A stretch of DNA of 11,009 nucleotides, from assembly GCA_030044345.1 (NCBI GenBank), contig JASHVY010000348.1, positions 1 through 11,009 on the forward strand, in the 5' to 3' direction. The translations under genes and the position numbers were made by a program. The notes beneath the pieces are model-generated. The model was not told where the DNA came from. It worked only from the letters and a program-made list of their open reading frames with translations, and did no database searches. Shown piece after piece: positions 6,781 through 11,009 of the stretch (position 1 is its first letter; every line of letters begins with the position of its first letter). Origin of the DNA: Acetobacteraceae bacterium (GTDB lineage Bacteria > Pseudomonadota > Alphaproteobacteria > Acetobacterales > Acetobacteraceae).

Positions 6781-7542
6781 ATGAAATTGCTGATCCTCGG
6801 CGGCACGACCGAGGCGATGCTGCTGGGTCGCGCCTTGGCCGATGATCCGCGTTTTGCTGCGATGATCTCGCTCGCGGGGCGAACCCGGACCCCGGCACCG
6901 CAGCCCCTGCCCTGCCGTATCGGCGGCTTTGGCGGCGCCCAGGGTCTCGCGCAATTTCTCGCCGCAGAACGGATCGATGCGCTGATCGATGCGACCCATC
7001 CCTTCGCGGAACAGATCAGCCGCCATGCAGATTTCGCCGCGCGATCCGTGGGCGCTCCGTTGCTTTCGGTGCAGCGGCCGGAATGGCGCCCGATTGCAGG
7101 CGATCATTGGATTCCGGTTTCCAATATGAACGCGGCGGCGCTGGCGATCGGCGGAACACCACGGCGCGTGCTGCTGACGATCGGCCGGAAGGATCTCGCC
7201 CCTTTCGCGGCCGCGCCCCAGCACCGTTATGTCATCCGCTCGGTCGATCCGCCGCCGCCCGAACTGTTGCCGCCGAACGCCGAGATCATCGCCGCGCGCG
7301 GACCTTTCCTGGAAGAGGATGAGCGCCGTCTCCTGGCGGAGCGGGAAATCGAAATCCTGGTCACAAAAAATTCGGGCGGCAGCGCGACAATCGCGAAGCT
7401 GCACGCCGCACGCGCGCTGGGCGTGAGGGTGGTGATGGTCGCGCGCCCACCACCCGCTGCGGGCGATCGCGTCACCACCGTGAAGGAGGCGCTCGCCTGG
7501 CTCACGCTTCGTCATGAAGCGCTCTCACCACGTGGCGTATAG
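6781..7542 (+). CDS. cobK: CobK, precorrin-6A reductase
   Basis: 253 residues, the standard CobK/CbiJ length. It reduces precorrin-6A to the dihydro form with NADPH, the only reductase step of ring construction. Features: the N-terminal nucleotide-fold motif LLILGGTTEAMLLGRAL (3-19), SLAGRT (30-35), CRIGGFGGAQGL (45-56), DALIDATHPFAEQIS (66-80), RPEWRP (99-104), LLTIGRKDL (131-139), ARGPF (172-176) and LVTKNSGGSAT (193-203). It lies on the strand opposite all the methylases. It starts about 35 bases from cobL (divergent) and its last 31 bases overlap the cobJ 3' end (convergent). Promoter elements must lie inside cobL or in the short gap; I see no convincing -35/-10 pair. Placing cobK inverted between cobJ and cobL fits what I recall of some other alphaproteobacterial clusters, though I cannot verify it here. 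Confidence 0.95.
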   Translation: MKLLILGGTTEAMLLGRALADDPRFAAMISLAGRTRTPAPQPLPCRIGGFGGAQGLAQFLAAERIDALIDATHPFAEQISRHADFAARSVGAPLLSVQRPEWRPIAGDHWIPVSNMNAAALAIGGTPRRVLLTIGRKDLAPFAAAPQHRYVIRSVDPPPPELLPPNAEIIAARGPFLEEDERRLLAEREIEILVTKNSGGSATIAKLHAARALGVRVVMVARPPPAAGDRVTTVKEALAWLTLRHEALSPRGV

Positions 7543-8270
7543 AGCCATGGGCGCATGCCTTGGCGATCGATCCGCCGTGTCGTGGCGGAACCGATCAAGA
7601 CCAGCGTTCTCATGTCTGCGAGTTCCGGATCGGCCTCTCCCAAGGTCGTGATGTCGATCCGTTCTTCCGGGCAGGTGACGGCGGTCGCGAATGCCACCGG
7701 CGTCGTTGCCGGCAGGATCGGGCGCAGCAGGTCGAAGGCGGTACCGAGCTGCCACGGGCGTGCCCGCGAGCGGGGATTGTACAGGGCGATGACAAAACCG
7801 GCGGAAGCAGCCGCAGTCAGGCGCTCTGTCACCACGGCCCAAGGCTTGAGATTGTCGGAAAGCGAAAGAGCGCAGAAATCATGCCCAAGCGGCGCGCCGA
7901 TCCGGGCGGAAGCGGCGAACATGGCCGAGATGCCCGGCACCACCTCGATATCGAGGGCACGCCAGGCGGGTTCGCCGGTTTCGATCGCTTCGAACACCGC
8001 GCTCGCCATGGCGAAAACACCGGCATCGCCGGAGGAAACCACTGCCACGCACCGTCCGCTCGCTGCCAGCGCGGCGGCATGATGGGCCCGCTCCCGCTCC
8101 GCACGATTGTCCGAGCTGTGGCGCCTTTGATTCGGCCGGCCAGGCACTCGTGCCAGATAGGGCGCATAGCCGACGAGGTCGGACGCGTTGGCCAGCGTAG
8201 CGGCGGCTTGCGGCGTCAAACACCGTGGATCGCCCGGACCGAGGCCGACAATGGCGAGCTGCCCCGTCAT
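7512..8270 (-). CDS. cobJ: CobJ, precorrin-3B C17-methyltransferase
   Basis: 252 residues, typical single-domain CobJ. It methylates C-17 of precorrin-3B and drives ring contraction, giving precorrin-4. Motifs: LAIVGLGPGDPRCLTPQA (5-22), the D-LVGYAPYL segment (31-39), VAVVSSGDAGVFAMA (75-89), VEVVPGISAMFAA near 109-120, GHDFCALSLSDNLKPW (129-144) and VIALYNPRSRARPWQL (160-175). The SSGDAGVFAMA and YNPRS motifs are diagnostic for CobJ/CbiH among these methylases. The ATG at 8270 overlaps the cobI stop as ATGA. The stop codon sits inside cobK on the other strand at a TCATGA palindrome, so a minus-strand ATG also overlaps it. Confidence 0.96.
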   Translation of the reverse strand: MTGQLAIVGLGPGDPRCLTPQAAATLANASDLVGYAPYLARVPGRPNQRRHSSDNRAERERAHHAAALAASGRCVAVVSSGDAGVFAMASAVFEAIETGEPAWRALDIEVVPGISAMFAASARIGAPLGHDFCALSLSDNLKPWAVVTERLTAAASAGFVIALYNPRSRARPWQLGTAFDLLRPILPATTPVAFATAVTCPEERIDITTLGEADPELADMRTLVLIGSATTRRIDRQGMRPWLYTPRGESAS

Positions 8271-9010
8271 CGCCGGCGCTGCCGCCCCGGCACCAGGACC
8301 ACCGCGAAATAAGGTGCTGTCATCTCCTCGAATTCCACAAAGGGCAGGACCCGTTCGCCCGTCATCGTTCCGTGCTCAACATAGATGGCGCGTGCCGCGC
8401 GCCCGGAACGCTGCAAGGCAGTGCGGATCTTCGCAAGGTTGCGCCCCACTTTCATGATCACGGCAGCATCGCTGGCCACGAGGCGTTCAACCAGATTCTC
8501 CTCGTCGAGTGTGCCGGGCAGCACCGCAAGCACGTCATCGCCATGGGCCATCGGCATGCCGGCGCAGGTCCAGCATCCGCTCATTCCGGTCACGCCAGGA
8601 ATCACCACGGTTTTATATGCGGTTCCCAACCGATCGAGCAGGGCCTGAGAGGAGCCGTAGAAGAAGGGATCGCCCTCACAGAGCAGGCCGACATCGCTGC
8701 CGGCATCCAGCCGGGCGGCGATGCGGGCGGTGCACTCTGCGTAAAATTCGGAGATTCCAACGATATAGTTTTCGTCATTCACATCTCGTTCGGTGGTGAA
8801 AGGATATTCCAGCCGCAGCTCCTCGGCACCGAATGAAATATGCGCCTCGGCGATGGAGCGGGCATGGCTTTGCCGGCCGCGCTTGGCGAAATAGGCGATC
8901 ACCTTGGCACTGCCGATCACCCGCGCCGCCTTCAGTGTCATCAGCTCCGGATCGCCTGGCCCGGTGCCGACGATATAGAGCGTGCCGGCTCGGCTTTGCG
9001 CCGTGCTCAT
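8267..9010 (-). CDS. cobI: CobI, precorrin-2 C20-methyltransferase
   Basis: 247 residues. It methylates C-20 of precorrin-2 with SAM, giving precorrin-3A, the first step committed to the corrin ring. Motifs: LYIVGTGPGDPELMTLKAAR (11-30), VIAYFAKRGRQSHAR (37-51), LEYPFTTERD (67-76), VGLLCEGDPFFYGSSQ (107-122), VVIPGVTGMSGCWTCAG (135-151), LAVLPGT (161-167), IMKVGRNL (185-192) and YVEHGTM (210-216). The CEGDPFFYGS and KVGRN motifs mark CobI/CbiL. The ATG at 9010 overlaps the cobH stop as ATGA and its own stop overlaps the cobJ start the same way. The product passes directly to CobG and then CobJ, both in the same gene string. Confidence 0.96.
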   Translation of the reverse strand: MSTAQSRAGTLYIVGTGPGDPELMTLKAARVIGSAKVIAYFAKRGRQSHARSIAEAHISFGAEELRLEYPFTTERDVNDENYIVGISEFYAECTARIAARLDAGSDVGLLCEGDPFFYGSSQALLDRLGTAYKTVVIPGVTGMSGCWTCAGMPMAHGDDVLAVLPGTLDEENLVERLVASDAAVIMKVGRNLAKIRTALQRSGRAARAIYVEHGTMTGERVLPFVEFEEMTAPYFAVVLVPGRQRRR

Positions 9011-9639
9011 TCCGCATCGCTCGCCAGGGCATTGACGGCCGCCACCGCCATCGCGCTGCCGCCAAGACGCCCGCGCAGAATCACGGACGGGACATGTCCA
9101 TCCGCGGCCAAAGCCTCCTTGGCTTCGGCAGCGCCGACGAATCCGACCGGCATGCCGATCACCGCAGCCGGAATCGGAGCCCCTTCATCAAGCAATTCGA
9201 GCAGGCGGAACAAAGCCGTCGGTGCATTGCCGATGGCGACCAATGCCCCACCCAGCCGCTCGCCCCAGAGATCGAGTGCTGCGGCCGAGCGCGTGGTGCC
9301 GAGCTTCGCCGCGCGTTCGGGCACGCCGGGCGCGTTCAGGGTGCAGACGATCTCATTCGATGCCGGCAGCCGGCTTCGCGTGATGCCGTGGGCCACCATT
9401 TCCGAATCACAGAAGATCGGCCGTCCGTCCCAAAGCGCCGCCGTGGCCGCGGCAATAAATCCGATTTTGAAATGAAGCGCGCGCGCAATGTCCACCATGC
9501 CGCAGGCATGAATGATGCGCACTGCGACCCTCGCTTCCACCGGGTCGAATCCTCCGAGATCGGCTTCCGCACGGATGGTGGCGAAGGATTGCCGATAGAT
9601 CGCGGCACCGTCACGCAGATAGTCGTGGCGGCGGATCAT
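9007..9639 (-). CDS. cobH: CobH, precorrin-8X methylmutase
   Basis: 210 residues, the usual CobH/CbiC size. It moves the methyl group from C-11 to C-12 of precorrin-8X, forming hydrogenobyrinic acid; no cofactor is needed. The sequence starts MIRRHDYLRDGAAIYRQSF, matching the family, and has ARVAVRIIHACGMVDIA (36-52) with His44 in the position of the catalytic His (His43 in P. denitrificans by recollection). Further on are DSEMVAHGI near 82-90, TRSAAALDLW, ALVAIGNAPTALFRLLEL and IGMPVGFVGAAEAKEAL, the family's conserved C-terminal blocks. A clear ribosome site, GGGGA at 9651-9647, lies seven bases before the ATG at 9639. The start overlaps the cobG stop as ATGA. A longer in-frame start at 9879 would add 80 residues lying inside cobG and is rejected. 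Confidence 0.97.
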   Translation of the reverse strand: MIRRHDYLRDGAAIYRQSFATIRAEADLGGFDPVEARVAVRIIHACGMVDIARALHFKIGFIAAATAALWDGRPIFCDSEMVAHGITRSRLPASNEIVCTLNAPGVPERAAKLGTTRSAAALDLWGERLGGALVAIGNAPTALFRLLELLDEGAPIPAAVIGMPVGFVGAAEAKEALAADGHVPSVILRGRLGGSAMAVAAVNALASDAE

Positions 9640-10871
9640 GCGCTGATCCCCAGCGCGTCGATCGCCTCCCGCATGGTCAGGCCGCGCAGCATCGGCATAT
9701 CTCCGGGTCGGCCATTGCGGATGAGTCCATAGCGCCCATCCTCGCCGACCAGCGTGACAGGCGCTGCCCCCGGATGGGCACATCCCTTGGAACAGCCCGA
9801 GACATGCAAGATCGATGGCAGAATGAGATTCGAAAGCAAAGCCGCATCCGCGCGCGCATCGACCGAGGCGGCCGCGCAACCCGGGCGTCCGGGACAGGCG
9901 ATGACGGCGCGCCGCGGATCGTCCGGTTCGACGATCACACCAAGACGAGCGGCCCTTTCCCGCAGCGCTGGAGCATCGTGTTCAACGATGCCGGGCAGGA
10001 CCAGGGCCCGCCAAGGCGTCAGGCGCAGCGTGCCATCGCCGTATTCCTCGGCAAGGTCGGCGAGTACCGCGAGCAAGGATGCCGTCATCGCCCCGAACAT
10101 CAGGCCAAGGCCGAACCCGCCCTGCATGCCCTCAGAATAGGCAGAATAGGCCAGCCAGCCGATCGTCCGAGGCGAAGGGAGCGGCGACACCGGTGCAAGA
10201 TTGTAAAGTCCCGCGGTGGCAAAGAATGGGGCGCACCCGATGTCCGAAACCAGCGCTCGCATCCGGCGCGGTTGGGATGCGCAGCGGTTGGAAAGGTCCA
10301 GGAAAGCCTCTGCAAGCCGCACCACCGCCTCGATAACATCTCCCTCCGTCACCTCCGCGGCAAGCGGCGCACCGGCCGGCGCGATCAGCGACCGACCATG
10401 AGCGCATATCACCCTCAGATCGGCGCCGGTCTCGCCTAGCGGCAGAATTCCGCCACCATCCACCGCGACGGCAAATTTCGCGGGCAGACGCGCAAACCGT
10501 TCATCCCCGGCCAAAACCGTTTCGATTGCAGTCGCGATCGTGGAGGCATGACGGGCGGCGGCCGGGTCTTCGTCGGCCAGTGGCGGATGGATCACCGCCC
10601 TCCGTCGTTCGATCGCCGGATTTCGATCAGCGATGCCCGCCGCAACGATCTCTTCGGCAAACGGGGCAACACCCTCAGCGGAAAGGCCGCGTACCTGCAG
10701 ATTGGCACGGCTGGTCAGTTCGATCGCGCCATTGCCGAACTGTCCGGCCGCCTGGGCAAGACGCCGCGCGGCGGTCGCGCTGAGCTTCGCGCTCGGCGGC
10801 TTGATCCGGACCAGCAATCCATCTGCCGCCTTCATCGGCTCGTACAGATTTGGGCACCAGCCTTTGGGCAT
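9636..10871 (-). CDS. cobG: CobG, precorrin-3B synthase (oxygen-dependent, Fe-S)
   Basis: 411 residues, related to sulfite/nitrite reductases. It hydroxylates C-20 and forms the gamma-lactone of precorrin-3B using O2, preparing ring contraction; it marks the aerobic route. The N-terminal half has KGWCPNLYEPM (3-13), GLLVRIKPP (18-26) and ELTSRANLQVRGL (51-63). The C-terminal half has VIACPGRPGCAAA (323-335) and HVSGCSKGCAHPGAAPVTLVG (356-376). These give the four cysteines 326, 332, 360 and 364 (C-X5-C and C-X3-C) expected to bind a 4Fe-4S cluster. The ATG at 10871 follows AGGAGG at 10880-10875 with three bases between. A GTG at 10883, overlapping the cobN stop as GTGA with GAGG nine bases upstream, is the alternative and adds four residues. 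Residues 241-246 (AYSAYS) come from an exact 9-base tandem repeat. Confidence 0.95.
   Translation of the reverse strand: MPKGWCPNLYEPMKAADGLLVRIKPPSAKLSATAARRLAQAAGQFGNGAIELTSRANLQVRGLSAEGVAPFAEEIVAAGIADRNPAIERRRAVIHPPLADEDPAAARHASTIATAIETVLAGDERFARLPAKFAVAVDGGGILPLGETGADLRVICAHGRSLIAPAGAPLAAEVTEGDVIEAVVRLAEAFLDLSNRCASQPRRMRALVSDIGCAPFFATAGLYNLAPVSPLPSPRTIGWLAYSAYSEGMQGGFGLGLMFGAMTASLLAVLADLAEEYGDGTLRLTPWRALVLPGIVEHDAPALRERAARLGVIVEPDDPRRAVIACPGRPGCAAASVDARADAALLSNLILPSILHVSGCSKGCAHPGAAPVTLVGEDGRYGLIRNGRPGDMPMLRGLTMREAIDALGISA
10133..10150. repeat. Exact 9-base tandem repeat inside cobG
   Basis: Two back-to-back copies of CAGAATAGG on the plus strand (10133-10141 and 10142-10150). On the coding strand they give GCC-TAT-TCT twice, residues AYSAYS (241-246) of CobG. 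The unit is a multiple of three, so the frame is kept. TAT and TCT codons are AT-rich for this DNA. Confidence 0.85.
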
Positions 10872-10874
10872 GGC

Positions 10875-10880
10875 CCTCCT
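10875..10880 (-). promoter_or_regulatory. Ribosome binding site of cobG (AGGAGG)
   Basis: A perfect AGGAGG on the minus strand. Its first base is the last base of the cobN stop codon. It is three bases from ATG 10871, short but usable, and it is the strongest Shine-Dalgarno match in the window. It favours ATG 10871 over GTG 10883 as the cobG start. Confidence 0.6.
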
Positions 10881-11009
10881 CACTTTTCATCGCCTCGCAG
10901 CCTGTTCGCGTCCACGTTCCGGCGCGGATGCCAGAGGCCGCGGCGGATCGCTTCCTCGAATCGCGCCGCCATCGCCGCCCGCGCGGCCGGATTGGCCGAA
11001 CGGAGAAAC
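10880..11009 (-). CDS. cobN: CobN, cobaltochelatase large subunit, 3' end only
   Basis: Only the last 42 codons are present; the gene enters from the right edge with its codon frame beginning at 11008. The translation begins FLRSANPAARAAMAARFEEA and continues IRRGLWHPRRNVDANRL before the stop TGA at 10882-10880. This matches the usual C-terminus of CobN (magnesium-chelatase H-like), where an 'NPAAL.A...RF.EA..RGLW.PRRN' pattern is typical. CobN is the corrin-binding subunit of the ATP-driven aerobic cobalt chelatase, working with the CobS/CobT chelatase subunits, which are different from the cobS and cobT of this window. Its position directly before cobG fits aerobic clusters. The call depends on a short tail plus context. 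Confidence 0.8.
   Translation of the reverse strand, partial: FLRSANPAARAAMAARFEEAIRRGLWHPRRNVDANRLRGDEK

Noticed and set aside
7365..7370. Run of six A in cobK as a programmed frameshift site
   Set aside because: The run encodes the conserved TKNSGG motif in the normal frame, and the remaining frame continues intact to the family's usual length, so no shift is needed.
6742..7515. 257-codon minus-strand frame opposite cobK as an independent protein-coding gene
   Set aside because: In register with CobK, no recognisable domain, biased composition. Only its ATGA junctions are of interest.
9640..9879. 80-residue N-terminal extension of cobH
   Set aside because: It lies wholly inside cobG in another frame, while a good ribosome site and family homology begin at the ATG at 9639.

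Overview
The window is a dense, GC-rich cobalamin (vitamin B12) biosynthesis cluster. It has almost no non-coding DNA and no sign of mobile elements, RNA genes or CRISPR. The gene set (cobG, cobH, cobI, cobJ, cobK, a cobL fusion, cobE, cobM and the tail of cobN) is the oxygen-dependent, late-cobalt-insertion route known from Pseudomonas and alphaproteobacteria. GC-rich codon use, the CobE/CobL/CobN set and single-domain SUMT suggest an alphaproteobacterium, possibly a sphingomonad or rhodospirillalean. I cannot fix the genus from the sequence alone.

Layout, reading the minus strand from right to left: cobN 3' end (10880-11009), cobG, cobH, cobI, cobJ, then cobK on the plus strand (6781-7542). 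The minus strand continues with cobL, cobE and cobM, then cbiD on the plus strand (3236-4417), then cobA, cobB, cobT and the first 17 codons of cobS (1-51). The only non-coding stretches are about 1 base between cobT and cobS, 17 between cobA and cbiD, about 35 between cobL and cobK, and about 8 between cobN and cobG.

Together the genes cover uroporphyrinogen III to hydrogenobyrinic acid a,c-diamide: CobA (precorrin-2), CobI (3A), CobG (3B, needs O2), CobJ (4), CobM (5), CbiD (C-1 methylation, in place of CobF), CobK (reduction of 6A), CobL (methylation at C-5 and C-15 plus decarboxylation, giving 8X), CobH (methyl migration) and CobB (a,c-amidation). CobN then belongs to the cobalt chelatase. 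CobT and CobS act late, activating dimethylbenzimidazole and joining the nucleotide loop. cobF is absent from the window. The remaining late genes (adenosyltransferase, cobyric acid synthase, aminopropanol attachment, CobP/CobU) must lie elsewhere.

The most striking structure is on the minus strand. Most minus-strand genes are joined by four-base ATGA stop/start overlaps. Where cobK and cbiD interrupt the series on the plus strand, the opposite (minus) frame is open across the whole gene. Each of these two open frames is joined by ATGA at both ends: cobJ-ATGA-257 codons-ATGA-cobL and cobM-ATGA-388 codons-ATGA-cobA. The minus strand can therefore be read formally as one unbroken translationally coupled chain through two antisense genes. 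I do not think these frames encode folded proteins, but the four exact junctions deserve testing.
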